Positions 1 through 13,034 are shown, numbered from the stretch's first letter. The stretch is DNA of 64,000 nt from Tretioscincus oriximinensis (GCA_022410635.1 JAJVDF010000207.1:914482-978481), one strand, 5' to 3'. Program-made: numbers and translations. Notes: generated from the letters alone by a model not told the origin.

Positions 1-94
1 AGAAGAAGAAGAAGAAGAAGAAGAAGAAGAAGAAGAAGAAGAAGAAGAAGAAGAAGAAGAAGAAGAAGAAGAAGAAGAAGAAGAAGAAGAAGAA
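1..94. repeat. (AAG)n microsatellite
   Basis: Uninterrupted AAG triplets from the window edge. It abuts the 3' end of the minus-strand SINE at 95-385 and so is that SINE's expanded (TTC)n tail. Confidence 0.95.
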
Positions 95-385
95 GGGTTC
101 TTATGCCCCACTTCTCTCCCCTTTCAAAGGGACTCAAAGCAGCTTACAAGGGTATTTTGCCCGAAGGCTGACATTCTATCTTCCCCACCAGTCTGTGGTG
201 GTCCCCATGTATCTACTTGCAGTCAGTTGCAATTTCTTACAATTCTTGCTTTCAAATAGCTGGGTTAGCTAGAGGTACAGGCTAGGAGAAGGTGTTCACC
301 CCTCCCCACGTCCGACACAGGGCTTTGAAATCCGATCTCCCAGATGAGAGATCATTTCCTTAGCGACTGAGCCATTCATGGAGAT
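95..385 (-). mobile_element. tRNA-headed SINE with (TTC)n tail
   Basis: On the minus strand it begins with a tRNA-like head (GGCTCAGTCGCTAAGG, box-A-like) and ends GTGGGGCATAAGAACCC followed by (TTC)n. Sister copies are at 24385-24690, 40830-41040, 44193-44470, 51355-51610 and 56138-56405. Confidence 0.75.
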
Positions 386-1845
386 TTCCACAGACTACAC
401 CCTAACCACTAGACCAACTGGTTCTCATTACTAGGCATGTTCATAAAGAGCCAAAGTGTATTTAAGAAAGGAGAACAATTCTGTCTTGCAACAACATGTG
501 TAAGGCAGACTTCTGGACCCTTTCCTACTTTTTCGTAATGATAAGTGAGAAAATTGCAAGAGAATTCTGAGTCCCTTGAACAGCCCAACTAGTATACAAA
601 TTTCAACAATCTGGCCTGCAACACCTAGCACAGGTTGTTTGCAAATTAAAACATGAAATAAATATAATTTTGAATGTCCTCCTGCCATGTTACAATAGAC
701 CGCTAATTCACTTGGGTTGTTTTTACCTTACTCAGCCTTAGCTTTATTTAGAGCCTGCTGTGCATTTAATTACTTTGTTTTTTCTTTTTCTTTTTTTTTG
801 TAGTTACCCTTTTAAAATGAATATTTTTTTTAAAAAAATACATTCCAAGAGAGTTTTTATTGTAGCTGCTTCTTTAAACCATTCCATAAGTCCACGAGGC
901 TGGCTCACATTATCACATGGATATATACATTCATGTCACTAATTCTGACAGTGGCGTGTAGTAAAGAATGTGGAGGAGTCTGGACGTAATTTACTGGAAC
1001 TGTTCCCTAAGACTTTTTAAATAGTCTCCAAAGGTAAGAGGTTGGTGAGGATTGGACACCAATCCTCTACACACAATGTTTTCCTGCCTGGTTCAGAAGC
1101 AATTCTGCTTCTGCCTTGAGTAACCAGGAAGCAAATTCTGGGCATGCTCAGTATCACTCTCAGGGGAGAAAATGAAGAATTAAGGAACCCTCCTATGCCT
1201 TCATGCCACGGACTTTGAATAGTTGATAGTTCTAGCAACAGTCAGCCAGTAGAATTACATGCTGCAAATGCTGCAATTATGCCTTTGTAGCATGTATTGT
1301 AAATCGCTGACAATTCCTAGAACTGTCAAACAAGAGAAACACAGGCTGTGAACTCATAATGGTGATAGAATGTNTTACCTTCAGTAGTGCATATTTGCAT
1401 GTTTGCATTCCTCTACGGGTTATTGGAAAAAACAGAGCAAAACAAGATTGAACAGAAAATGGAGGATATTCCAGTCACTGATTTTGCTCTGACTGACTTT
1501 TGCAGGGAAAGCATAAAGATGCTGCAGAGAAACATAGAATGGAGGAAGAAACAGCATTTTCTTCTATAGATAGCTAGGATTGGATGAGAAGAAACCTCAC
1601 TTCCCTTTTCCCAACTGCAGCTGTGTGATTTCCTCCTCAAATAGTCTAGATCCTGTCCTCTTAGAAGAAATGGAATTTTCTCCCCGAAGAGGACTGAGAG
1701 CAGATGTTATTTGAATAACTTTCAATATTTTACTTTAGCCACTTCTGAATGGGAAATCTGCAGAAAATCCTTTGGATTTGCACTGTGGATCCAGTGCAAA
1801 TGGGAATCCATTTTCTGTTTGGATTTAATAGCAAGACTGTGTGTC
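386..1845. other. Stretch without recognised gene
   Basis: AT-rich, with only short chance frames. It contains one copy (1121-1154, minus) of the repeat core carrying GGCATGCTCAG described in the findings. Nothing else recognised. Confidence 0.5.
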
Positions 1846-1849
1846 TATA

Positions 1850-1945
1850 CCAGGGGAAATGTCCAATGTTGACTGCAGCCATGAAATTAAAAGACGCTTG
1901 TTGCTTATGAAGAAAGCTATGACAAACCTAGACAATAAAGGCTAC
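1850..1945 (+). pseudogene. LINE reverse-transcriptase fragment (tentative)
   Basis: The frame reads DCSHEIKRRLLLMKKAMTNL, resembling a segment near the end of non-LTR retrotransposon RT proteins (DCSHEIKRRLLLGRKAMTNL type). Similarity fades after NLD and no other RT motif is present. A dead fragment of about 30 codons; clade not resolved. Confidence 0.45.
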
Positions 1946-3324
1946 ATCCCCGCATGTTTGATTGCCCCACTTAAAAAACACTTAAAAGAAACCCAGATGA
2001 ATAAGCCACTCATTCCATTTTACCTCGCCATTCAGCTGCTGACTCTCTTCCACCTAGTACGGATAGCGAGCACCAGAAGGAACTAGTGCGCTTTCCTAAC
2101 TACAATTCCCAGAATTCTCTGCAACCCTACCTACTATTCCCAGGCAGTCTCTGCACTCCAAGAGCCAATGAGATTTTTACAGTTTGCATACCAGCTCCAG
2201 AGAGATTTTTCTTTCAGAGATTGCAAAATGGAGACTGTTAAAATTGGAGCATATGCGGTGACTGTATACTGTGCAATAAAGAGCCTTAAAACACGTGGAA
2301 GATTGGACACACATGATTCCATGGGACTCAATGAAGGTAACATCATGCCCAAAGTTCAGTACCTCGGGCGTGGGGATGAAGCCATATTAAAAAGCAAAGG
2401 TCCGGATCATCGAAGCAATGATTTGCGCAACACTTTAAATAACTAGGATGTTGGATTGGCAAATAAATTGTGGCTGTCATTTAGTGGTATGTGTTGGGCA
2501 AGAGATGGCTACAATAGTCACTGAGATTGAGAAATGCAGCAGACTTTACTGGGCTACAAAACGTCTCTGTACTTTGGCTCCCCAGAAACTATTCCTGCCT
2601 AGTTTTCAATTGTTATAATCACAGTGTTCTGCTGCCATACCAATGTCCTTTGTGGCTCCACAATGGCACCCATGTGCCAACCCGCCAGAGTTGAAGTTCC
2701 AGCCTCCCTCCATCCCAGTGCTTTTGCATAAAGTGACTCAGTTCAATCCAGCACTTTGTTGGTACTTAATATATTAATGAATACAGAGAAAAGTAATGTG
2801 TATAGTTCCCATTAAAGTAACTAGTTGCTCATATATTATATCCTCTTGATGTGCATTTTGCTTCTGCCAGGCACATTCATTTGCAATCACTGTTTTTGTT
2901 CTCAGGACTTCAGATGTAATGTTGCTCTAATTAGCCCATAGGCCAAAAGCAACAATTAAATAAGGCTATAAAGAATTCTGATTTGAATTCATTTACTTCT
3001 TACATGGAGTTTAGACATTCCGTCTCTTAGACTGAAAAACACTAGCAAAAAGAAAACGTATTTTCTACATAAACGCTGAAGAAAGCAGCAAGATGAAAGT
3101 TGAAAAGAAATTATTTTGAAATTTTAAAATGGACTTTTAGAAGGGACTTAATAGAAGATATTAATTTGGTCAGCATAACCTGCTCTTTCCTGGATACGTT
3201 AAAGAAAATAATTAAGCAGGGATCAACTGTAAGTATTTTTGTTTAGATTCTTGGATGGAACTGAAAGTGTACACTGCTTTTCTCAAACCAAAGGGAATCA
3301 AAATGGCCTCCATAATCTTCTGTT
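1946..3324. other. Stretch without recognised gene
   Basis: Contains an ACTACAATTCCCAG motif at about 2099-2113 (ZNF143/THAP11-like, also common in MITE arms). No gene or clear repeat boundary seen. Confidence 0.4.
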
Positions 3325-3475
3325 ACACCTTGTGTAGTAGGTGGGGCTGAGAGAGCTCTGAAGAACTGTGACTAGCCCAAGGTCACCCAGCTGACTTTTG
3401 TGGAGGAGTGCAGAATTGAACCCGGAGACTTCCAGATAAGAGTCTGACACTCTAACCACTACACCAGTCTGGATC
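3325..3475 (-). mobile_element. tRNA-derived SINE fragment
   Basis: Reverse complement carries box-A-like TGTAGTGGTTAGAGTG and box-B-like GGGTTCAATTC, then the GGGTGACCTTGGGC body seen in the fuller copy at 20462-20718. Confidence 0.75.
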
Positions 3476-3569
3476 TGTTGCTGGATCAGTCCAAAGAAGG
3501 TAACTGCAGAAGGTTGGTATCCTGCCACTTCTTCAATTATGAAGCAATACCCAGGCCTTAATTCTACTA

Positions 3570-3985
3570 GAATCATAGAATGATAGAATAGGAATGGACC
3601 TCCTTGGGTCATCAAATCCAATTCCCTGCTCAATGCAGGATTCGCTAAACCAGCCCAGAAGGGGATCTAGCCTATTTGAAGACTTCAGCTAAAATGAACT
3701 CTCCAACTCTTGTGGCAACCTATTCTACTGATTGATTGCCCACACCATAAGAAATATTTTTTCTAATATCTAATCTATAACCCTCCTTTACACTTTCAAT
3801 GCATTGATCCCAGTTCTACCTTTTTGTGCAAGAGAGAATAGGCCTCACNCTCTGTCCTGTGACAGCCCTTCTGATATTTGTAGCCAGATATTATGTCTCC
3901 TCTCAGTCTTATTTTTGTGAAGGAGTGCAGACTAAACATTCTTTGATCCTCTAACTGTTCCTCATAGCACATCGTTTGCAAACTA
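3570..3985 (-). mobile_element. CR1-type LINE 3' fragment
   Basis: Starts AGAATCATAGAATGATAGAA, the reverse complement of the short direct repeats ending CR1 elements. It continues into the conserved CR1 3' region (GGACCTCCTTGGGTCATC). Confidence 0.8.
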
Positions 3986-4140
3986 TTTTATTTATTCATT
4001 TATACATATACTCCCAAGGGTCTGAGGGTGGCCAACAGTAAAACATCAATAACAAAATTAACAAATTAAAAACAGTATAAAACAATATCTAAAAGTGGGA
4101 ACAAAAATGACATTTCTTCAGCCAAATGTTGGTCACCTTC
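3986..4140 (-). mobile_element. L2-like LINE 3' tail
   Basis: TTATTTATTCATTTATACAT then CCCAAGGGTCTGAGGGTGG: reverse complement of the family tail seen in many places here (ACCCTGAGACCTTCGGGTAT then TAAATAAATA). Confidence 0.7.
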
Positions 4141-4439
4141 TTTGAACTTGTTTGGTTTGTCCATGTTCATTTTAACTGAGATATTCAGAACTGGGCTCAA
4201 TACTGCAGAAAATGTCTGATCAAGATAATGTAGAGAGAAATGATTTCATTCACATGATGTAGACTCTAGCCTTTCCTTGGAATAGGAGCCTGCCATTCAC
4301 CTGCTGGATGCGGACTAAGCAAGATCCACACTGGAACTTCATTAATCTGCAATAGCATGTGGCATTCTGAGAAGCAATTCAGAATAAAGTCTCATGCAGA
4401 ATGGGTTCCAGATGTTAAATACCTCCTCCTCTGAAATAC

Positions 4440-4612
4440 AGTTGTTGTTGGGTACCACACAGTTGTGGCTGACTCCTGCTTGAGTACACAGGCACCTCTA
4501 AATTCAGTTTTCCTAGTCAAGATGCAAAAGCAGTTTGCCATTTCTTGACTTCCAATCTTCCACGTGTTTCAAGCAATTGCTTTACTGATGAGCTACAACA
4601 GCTTCCTTGGAA
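4440..4612 (-). mobile_element. Bov-B-tailed SINE fragment (tentative)
   Basis: Carries CAGTTGTGGCTGACTCC and AGCAGTTTGCCATTTCTTGA, matching in reverse the fuller copy at 45770-45990. Confidence 0.45.
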
Positions 4613-5194
4613 CTTTTTCCCCTGGCTATTGGAAGCTTTTCTCTTTCAGATGATGAGTTAGGAAGAAGCATCCACATCTGCAGGCCCCTCCATGTCCATT
4701 CTGTATCTAGCTGCTTTGCAATCTAGGAAAATTTGCCAACGTTTAAAACAAAACAACCTTTTTTTTAATTTCCACATGAGTTCANCACTCATTAGTACAT
4801 GTTAGACTGTAAACATTTGGGGATAAATACAAAACACATTGTGCTAATTTGTTCTTGCTTTTGCATCACAACAATTATAGCAGACCTTGAAAATGTCTGG
4901 AGAGTTATTAAAAATNCATACATACAAAAATAGTAAGGATGTCATTAAAACGTGAATTTGTAAACAACTATAAACAATGCTTTGAGGCTAAAGGATTGCC
5001 AAATTTGGCTGAGGGATGTGTGAAATTCACTCCCTGCCTTCTTCCTAATATGTAAGCTCTTCTTTCATCAGCCTCTCTGGTCCCTTTCCTTGAGACGTCT
5101 TCACTTCGATTCTTAATTTTCCTATCTTCTGCTTTAGATTCTGCACATTATTCTCAGCTGAAATATTTTGCTCAATAAAGATCTAGCTGTTGTA

Positions 5195-5258
5195 TCTAGT
5201 TACCTATCTGTCTGTCTATCTGTCTGTCCATCTGTCTACCTGTCCACCCGTCCACCTA
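5195..5258. repeat. (TGTC)n-rich simple repeat
   Basis: Imperfect CTGTCTGTCTAT/CTGTCCAC units directly before a CR1-like 3' end. Confidence 0.8.
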
Positions 5259-5430
5259 AGAACATAAGAAGAGCCATACTGGATCAGGCCACAACCCATC
5301 TAGTCCAGAATTCTGTCTCACACAGAGGCCCACCAGATGCAGCTGGGCAGTCTGAACAGAGGAAAGCAAAATATGCACCTGTTCATGACTCCCTGCACAT
5401 GGTATTTCAGGAGATATACCATTTGATTTT
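5259..5430 (-). mobile_element. CR1-like LINE 3' end with (TTCTTATG)-type terminus
   Basis: Reads TAAGAACATAAGAAGAGCC then CTGGATCAGGCC and CCCACCAGATGC. The same sequence recurs at 7748, 12345 (plus), 31630, 46350, 50790 (plus) and 57940. Confidence 0.75.
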
Positions 5431-5767
5431 CACCTACCTATCTATTTATTATTGATCTAATACAACAGACACAATATTCTTTTTGATGAATCCATCATCA
5501 TTTATTACACGTTTCAAATATATAAGTCCGAAGTTGTTAAAGGTTATACATACCTCCCCTCTCCCCATTCTTTCTCCCCATTTGGCAACAAACCATTTAT
5601 TTCTATTAGTACCTATTTTGAAGATAGTTTGCAATGCTTGTCTCAAACACCTTGTTCCTTCTACCTTGAATTCCAAACTCTAATAAGCACACCCATTTCT
5701 AATAAGTACACCGAAATATTTTCAATTTTCAGTTCCACGTATATCACCCTTCTCTTTCTTATAAACA

Positions 5768-5835
5768 TGATGATGATGATAATGATGATGATGATGACGA
5801 CGACAACAACAACAACAATGATGATGAGTATGATG
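5768..5835. repeat. (ATG/ACA)n triplet repeat
   Basis: ATGATGATG runs merging into ACAACAACA. Long frames across it are poly-Met/Thr artefacts. Confidence 0.9.
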
Positions 5836-5919
5836 ATATTCTTCTCTTCCTCCATAAAGGTTGAATCTGCTGCTCTCCAGAGTAGCCCATGGGTCCCTAA
5901 TGGGGATCATTCAAACTGA

Positions 5920-7255
5920 TACTAAGGAGGGGATGTTTAACACAATAGTGTGGCAAATCTTTGCTTTTAACCTCACCCATTTCACAAAGGCTGCATTTGC
6001 ACTAGAAGAAAAAGCAGGTGCGAAATCTGTAAGTTTGANACAAAAACTGTATATTTGGGGGGAATGGTGCAAAATCTAAATTTCTTCTTGACCCACAGTG
6101 GCTTCAGTCAGAGTTAAGATTGCTGTGGAGGAAATAACATTGCACATAAAGTTTAAATGGACTTGTGGCCTGACAGATGGGTTTGTGGGCCATTCATTGC
6201 CCAGTAGAAATATTTTCAGCAGGTACAATTTTTCCTCAGCTCTGTTCCACTGCCGCCTAGCAANGAGCCCCAGCTGTGTTCTCCCTTCACAATTATCAGA
6301 TGTTACACAGAAGCCTTTGCATTTGATCAGCTTCCTCACCGGCACCCAGATACAAATCAATTTGTTCAACGCACACGGCAGAGATCAGCCTGAAAAATGA
6401 ACTGGATAGGTGAAAGAATACAGAAACGGCATGGCTGTGAATATTTATAACTTGCCCTGCTTCAGACTATGAGATGTAAAATGGGAATGCGTCTGTGACA
6501 AAGGAAACATTCGTTTGAGGTAGGGCTGCAGAAACCAGGAAACAGACCTCCGAGCACCTAGGAACTAGTTTAAAACAATTAGTTATTAAGGTCAGAGAGA
6601 TAAACCAATCATTAAATTGTAAGAACTGTTGCATTAGTATATGATGCAAAGCATGAACACGTAATATGAAAAAAGCAAATGGGATGTAAGGAACCAAAAG
6701 AAAACTCTTTGGAAGGCTGAGCAGGCATTTCATTGCCACATTTATATTCCTGCCAGTTTTTATGCAGAGAAATAGTACAGAAACAGAGATAAGACGGATT
6801 TGATCGTCTTTCCCTTTCGGCAGGTTTGAGTCCATTACTGTTACAAATTGGAAGATTGATGTCAAGTAACACTAACTATTATTCGTCATGGAATGAGAGG
6901 GAAATTGCAGGCAGATAGCCCATGATTGCCGTGTATTTTCATAAACGTGAAACAGGCCAGTCACTCAAAGAAACACATCTTATTCCACTGGCAATTGTTC
7001 CACTTATTCTGAGGATAAGAAACAGTGTCAAGACTGCCCTAAGCACTCAGAGGTTCTCTCGTCTTACTTTGAATATCACCCATTGAGCAGTTATAGCTGT
7101 ACTCAACAAAACAAAGCTTGGGTTTCCTCCTTTTTAACCATTCTAGTGGCTTTTTCTAGCGTGAGGATGTAAAATGTCACATGAGAATTAACTTTCAAAA
7201 TGGTCAGATGAGTAAAAAATGGAACAATATAGAAAAATCAATTTCAAGGATGTTG
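5920..7255. other. Stretch without recognised gene
   Basis: Several overlapping frames up to 132 codons on both strands, but no domain signature, splice-site support or recognised repeat. Confidence 0.4.
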
Positions 7256-7261
7256 TTGAAG

Positions 7262-7485
7262 TAACAAGGTGGTCTTATGGCTCAACTAGCTAAAGCACCA
7301 TTAACAACTATACCAACTCGAAAGGTCAGGAGTTCAAGACCCCTGGGTGGAACTCAGGAGCTGCTTTCAGGGTAGGTTGGGCTCATTAGCCTTGGTTGCA
7401 ATATAGCCTTGGCAGGCCATCCATATGGAAGAAGGCCATTGTAATGTAACACCTATGACCTGAGGACTCAGTGTCACCATCCTAG
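7262..7485 (+). mobile_element. tRNA-derived SINE (tentative)
   Basis: Starts TGGCTCAACTAGCTAAAGCA (box-A-like) and has GTCAGGAGTTCAAGACCC (box-B-like) about 50 nt later. Its body differs from the other SINEs here. Confidence 0.5.
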
Positions 7486-7747
7486 CTAGATGGNCAATGA
7501 CAGATGAATACTGGATGCAAACAGTGGAGGAAGTACTACATTGCAATACTGCACTGCACCTAAAAAACTTCACTATACAGGTTTGAAGGGCATGCCCGAA
7601 GTACATGAACAACAGACAATCCCCTTCATAGAATCTTCATTTGTGAAGCTCAGCCTTGGGGTTGGAGTGACGCAAGTTGGTACAACGCAGCTTAGGAACT
7701 CTGGTTTCATACCGAATACACACAATGCAGAGAGAGGCACCATCCCC

Positions 7748-7860
7748 AAGAACATAAGAACATAAGAGGAGTCTTGCTGCATCAGGCCAGAACCCACATT
7801 GTCCAGTATTCTGTCCCACACAATGACCCATCAGTTTCATTAGGACAGTCTCAGAGATAA
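7748..7860 (-). mobile_element. CR1-like LINE 3' end
   Basis: Begins AAGAACATAAGAACATAAG and continues GCATCAGGCCAGAACCC and AATGACCCATCAG, as in the copy at 5259. Confidence 0.7.
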
Positions 7861-10305
7861 GATACACTTTGACATGGAATTTCCTTAATTCCAGACAAAA
7901 ATCAATTGTGATTCTGCCCTCATAAATTGGGTAAGTCCACATTATGGCAGTGAGAAGCTGCACAGAACTGTATTCCCATTACATTGGAAATCTCAGAACT
8001 TCTCTGCATGTTATGTATGCAGGCTGTTGATTGGCTGCTTTTCCCATCCCATCCTGAGCTTCAGGAAGTAAAGAAAGAGCACATGTTCTTTGAATCTTGT
8101 CAGAGATTTCACTGCTCCTGCCTACTCCCACTAGCACACCTCATAAAGGCAGCTTTTTAACAAGGACACAACAAAACCCCAATGAAATAAGAAAAATGTA
8201 GTAGCAGGAAGATCTGATAGAACAGAGATTTGTAACCAATAGGTTACTGAATCTGCAGTGATCTGCTACCTAATACTATTACACAAGAAAACGCAGTTAT
8301 GATAAATGGAAAAAACTCTTAGTAACCTCCTAAAACTCAGGTGAGTTTTAAGTATGGTTTCTCGTTTGAGTTCATCTACCAACACATAAGGAAGCCAACA
8401 GCCAGTTGGAACTGGGATATAGATCAGCCAATCACAAGATAGGAGTTATTGAGCTTTTCACAGCAATGAAATGCTCTCTCCTCATGTGTGTAGACAGGTA
8501 GCAATGACAGCATTCACAGTACGATATACAGAAAGGCAGCCTACTGGTGGATGCACCCAAAAACATTAAATTGTTATTTTGCATGTCCACAAAGAAGTTT
8601 TGTGGTGAAGCAATTACACAGCAGAAACTCTTCTGCATGTCTCCCATGTTCTTGATGAGGACCAGCTAATGCAGATTGAGTAAACCAATGGAAGGGGTGG
8701 TGGACACAGATCCACATAGACATACAATCAATGAAGGCATTTATGGAGATTCCTGACCAGGATTAAGAGTAAGTGCAGAAAGAACCGAAGAAAGTTGCAA
8801 ATAATGGTACTATTGTGCTTCCGAAAAAGGTGCTTCAGGAGCCAGAAATGACAGCACAAATGATGTCACTTCCAGTCTCTGCTTCTATGAATGCCCCGGA
8901 AGTGACATGACAGCATTTTTACTCACAACCTCAAAATGCCCACCAATTTCAGGTTCCCAGGGCATGACTTCTTCACCNCATAACTCCCAACACTGGAAGC
9001 ATAATATCCAAACATCATTCACACTTACAACTTATTGAGCTAAGACTTACTATATGTAGATAAAAGAAATGGCACCTAAGAAGAGAAGAAGCAAAAAGCT
9101 TCTAGTGCCATCTCACCACCAGCAGGAGCAAGTAGCAGATAGAATACTAGAAGCATTTGTTTCTTCAGCTGCTAATATAATTTTCCTCTGCTTGAAGGCA
9201 AGTCTTCCGTGAAAAGAGTAATGGAACCACTGGAAATCTAGTATACTATACTACCAAATATTTTGCTACCGTTTAAAGCAAAGAGCAGATCATAGGAGCT
9301 CATACTTTTAATAAGCAACCATGGGATACCTATCGATGCCTTCTGAAAGAACAATATCAAAAGTTCTCCAACATACAAATGTAAGGCTGAAATGCAACAG
9401 ATCTGAAGGGACCAGGCACAGTTTGGCCTTTCCATGCTTTAGAAACTGTTTCCCAAGAACATGGAAAGTTCAAGTCAACAAATTCATAAAGAAACTATAC
9501 CACACATAGATAATGAGATGAAAAAGGAAATGGTTGAGGAAGATCTCATAGGGGAATCAGAATGAAAGGAAGGCAGTACATTTGCAAATGAAATGAGCTG
9601 CCTAACAGATTAAATTTGAGATTTGTAAACATTATTAAGGAAAGATGCAATAAGAGTCATGAAGAGAAGTGTTGATTATAAAGGTGAGTCCCAGCAGAGA
9701 ATATAGGCAAGCAAACTATCTCTCTCTCTGATGAAAGGGTGGGGGAAGTAAGGCCAAAGTTAGACATAACATTTCTNTGTCTGACTCAATCCTGAAGAAC
9801 TGGCTTAACCAGGAAAAACTGTTTTGGACTAATTCTCCAGGACTGAAATTGGGCTTTAAGGACAGTTGAGAGTGAAGTTTTATAGTTAAAACCTGTCTCT
9901 ACATGTTTATTGCCAGTTGGTAAGGCATGTTCTTCAGAATTTATCAAACAGCACATTTCCTGTGGAATATCACTGGAATATCGATACTATAGCTTATCAC
10001 TGTATTTCTGAGTTGCATGCATATGTTCAATTACTTGTTTTTCTGTCTTCCTGTAATGAAGATGCTTGGAGTGTTATTCAAGAGATGGTTACTTAACTTA
10101 TATGCTGAAGTAGCCTGTACATCCTTTGCTATTTTTATGGGTTTTGTAAATAAAGCTAAAAGCCTTCCTGATGGAATGTAACAAAACGTATGAACTATGC
10201 TTCTTTACCCTGGTAGAAGTTAACAACTTATTACAGAACTCTATCCTTTAGAACACTGAAAGCTGTGTATTTACTTTGCACAAACTGGGTCAGAACCCAA
10301 ATCTC
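7861..10305. other. Stretch without recognised gene
   Basis: AT-rich; no exon-like frame and no repeat I can name. Confidence 0.4.
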
Positions 10306-10309
10306 AACA

Positions 10310-10440
10310 GAGAGCCAGTCTTCCGGTTTGATTCCACACTCTTCCATGAAGCCAATTGAGTGACCTTGAGCCAGTCACAGTTGTCTGTAGTGGAGCATGC
10401 AACAAAAGCTACAGGCACCACCCTTTGTCTCACTAAATTG
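10310..10440 (+). mobile_element. tRNA-derived SINE, 5'-truncated
   Basis: Contains CCGGTTTGATTCCACACTC (box B) and AGTGACCTTGAGCCAGTCAC, then GCAACAAAAGCTA, aligning with 20515-20640. Confidence 0.7.
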
Positions 10441-10829
10441 TTATATAAAATGATTTAAGGGGTTAGAGCCAAATACCCAGATTATTTGGTGAGAGATGAT
10501 ACTGACAGCAAACTATCCAACAGCGTTTGGGAAGAAATACTGCTATACTTCCTCTTGACAACCAGTGATCAAAATGAGTGCTGGGAGAGTGTTTCATGAG
10601 CCCAGAAAATCTCNCTTGTCAGAAACTGACAGAATGACAGAATTCAGAAATATACTGTAAAGATATAAATGAGGCACATTAAAACCAGTAAACCAATACA
10701 CCAAATTATCAGGAAATTCCAAAATAAACAAGTCCGGTGTGGATTCAACCTCTGTCTCACACCATGGTCACCAATTGAACCTGGGCGCTCCCAAGCAGAA
10801 AAAGGCAAAATCTTAACTCTGACTAGGTG

Positions 10830-11230
10830 CACAAGATGACTTAAAAACTGCTACATTGCTATAATCCAGAATATAGCAATAGCGTGTCTGTACATACCAA
10901 AGATGTATATTCCATGACCAATGCCCCAGTTCCNTAATATTGCTCATTGATCTCGTCGCAGTGCAGTTTGAGAATTATTTTTTTTACTCCCAACAGCCAG
11001 TAGGAACAACTGCCACGTTCTCTATTGTTTTAACATCTCATGTCTAATTTGTGCACACGCAAATGGTTGCGAGAGTACAGGGGTTCTACAGAATGATGTC
11101 TGAATATCTGAGCAATAGATTATTCTTGGAAAAATGGTGTTTATTTTGGGGCGACTACTGAAAAATGCTTAGCACGTGTGCCCGAGACTTTCTGATTGCA
11201 TACNATCGAAGTAGAAAAACGTTGTGTGCT
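10830..11230 (+). repeat. Duplicated DNA-transposon-like element, copy 1
   Basis: Aligns along about 390 bp with 13035-13425: shared CTGCTACA...GCTATAATCCA, TGTATATTCCATGACCAATG, GAGTACAGGGGTTCT and TGTGCCCGAGAC. The right edge (reverse complement CTGCAAGCACACAACG) resembles 35578 (CTGCAAGCACACAAGG), suggesting an inverted-terminal-repeat element. Confidence 0.65.
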
Positions 11231-11420
11231 TGCAGTCTCACTCACAACTCCCTGCAAAAAGCATTTCAGGAATACTGTCTATTACTCCAGACCTGAGGAA
11301 GTATTAAGACGTTCATCCAAGCAGCTATTGCTACAGTTGGCCTCCATGAATTTGTTCTAATCCTATATTAAAGCTATCTAGATTGCTTCCTACCACCATC
11401 ACTTCTGGAAGTAAATTCAC
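11231..11420 (-). mobile_element. CR1-like LINE fragment
   Basis: ACTCCCTGCAAAAAGCATTT, TTAAAGCTATCTAGATTGC and TCTGGAAGTAAATTCAC match the internal part of the copy at 57940-58440. Confidence 0.65.
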
Positions 11421-12224
11421 AAGCAAATTAAGGTCCATCTGCACGGGTTTTTTTCCGACACTATTATCATGCTATTATGGTTGATTACAATACAGTTCAA
11501 CAGTACTCATGCAGCAATGGCATAAGGATAGTGTGATATAACCATATATGGTGCTATTTTGAAATAGCAGGGGGAAGCAGCTTTGGCACGATGATTTACC
11601 TGGATGGATCACTTAGACTACCATTTTTGAATTTTTAGCTTTGTAAGCTTGGAGTAAGCAGTAAACTCTTGTTGGGTATTTCAATTCTTAACTTCATTAT
11701 TTTGTTTGGAGTCTGCTGTAAATCGGGGTTGTTGGAGAATAGGCCACTGAGGAAGACCTAAATTAAAAGTCGAAATGCATCTAGATACTTGTGCATCCCC
11801 CTGATAGAACAACAACACAAATATATCAGTGGACAAATGGCACCCTTTTTTCAAAATTACTTTTGGACTCAGACATATTTTTAGTTTCCATGAGCTTTTT
11901 ATTAGGTTCTTTTTGCTTATGTTTTACTTATATTTAACATATGTATTAAATGTCATATCAGTTTCTATACAGAGCATTCTCCATGTATTTCTATACATCT
12001 GACTGGTGACTTTGTGGAATTGGGTTTTTTCTTTTTTCTGGTTATATTTATTTTGTGAGAGCACCTGGGGATTCCANTTCTCACATCTTTTCACCCAGAG
12101 AACTATCCATTTATTATTTCCCTCTGTTTTCTTTTAGCCAGTTTCTAACTCAGGACTCTGATCCCTGGAAGCTTCTAATGTTTCAAGCCCTGTCGTTGGT
12201 CCTTATACCTCAAAATGTTGAACT

Positions 12225-12344
12225 CTCCTACAGCCCTTTTATTATTTATTATTTATTTATTTACATTTCTATACTGCCCTTCACCCGAAAGTCTCAGGGC
12301 AGTTAACTATAAAAACCAAATTAACAAATTGAAACAAATTGAAC
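12225..12344 (-). mobile_element. L2-like LINE 3' tail, outer part of a nested pair
   Basis: TTTATTTATTTACATTTCTA then CGAAAGTCTCAGGGCAG. It appears to continue at 12706-13020 beyond the inserted CR1-like element. Confidence 0.65.
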
Positions 12345-12705
12345 AGACAAAGGAAAGTATTTTTTCACCCAGAGGNTCATCGGCCTCTGGAATTTACTTC
12401 CTGAAGAGGTAGAGGTAGCTAACAGCTTGGACAGTTTCAAGACAGGACTAGACAGGTTTATGGACACCAAGGGTATAAATGGATACTAGGATGGATGTCT
12501 GGATGTTGCCTCCGGGATGGAGCAACAGGCAGGACTCCTGAAATACCATTTGCAGGGAGTCATGAACAGGAGCATATTTTGCTTTCCTCTGTTCGGACTG
12601 CCCAGATGCATCTGGTGGGCCTCTGTGTGACACAGAATGCTGGATTTGATGGGCTGTGGCCTGATCCAGTATGGCTCTTCTTANGTTCTTATGTTCTTAT
12701 CAATA
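12345..12705 (+). mobile_element. CR1-like LINE 3' end inserted in a LINE
   Basis: Starts in the end of the RT frame (FFTQR-type, then LWNLLPEE-type codons at TGGAATTTACTTCCTGAAGA), runs through CAACAGGCAGGACTCCTG and GGCCTGATCCAGTATGGC, and ends TTCTTATGTTCTTAT. The ending is the short direct repeat typical of the CR1 group. Confidence 0.75.
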
Positions 12706-13021
12706 TTTAAAAGCAGAGAAGGAAGAGCATTTTTTTTATCCAAAGGACAGACTAAAATAGGTCCAGCGTTTTCTGAATGTAAACAAATAAAGTGTCTGCC
12801 TTCAGAGGGAGGCTCTTCCATAACATTGAGGCTGCCACAAAGAACACCCTATCTGGAGTTCCCGCCCTCTTTGCCACTGAGAGAGGTGTCACAGTCAAGA
12901 GGACTTCCTCTGCAGATCTTAAGGCACAAGCAGGTTGATAAAGGAGAAGGCGAACTTCACACGGGTGGGATTCCCAGGTGCAAGATTCCAGACACAGGTA
13001 AGAAATGCATTCCTCACACAC
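12706..13021 (-). pseudogene. LINE ORF2 C-terminal remnant
   Basis: The minus-strand frame reads YQPACALRSAEEVLLTVTPL then MLWKSLPLKA, matching the end of L2/CR1/Rex-type reverse-transcriptase proteins (...RALSVVAPxLWNSLP). Related remnants lie at 29590, 33588, 39588 and 41607. Confidence 0.75.
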
Positions 13022-13034
13022 TTAGGGCAGGTGC

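Noticed and set aside
6467..6865. 132-codon minus-strand frame
   Set aside because: AT-rich chance frame overlapped by another frame; no domain or splice sites.
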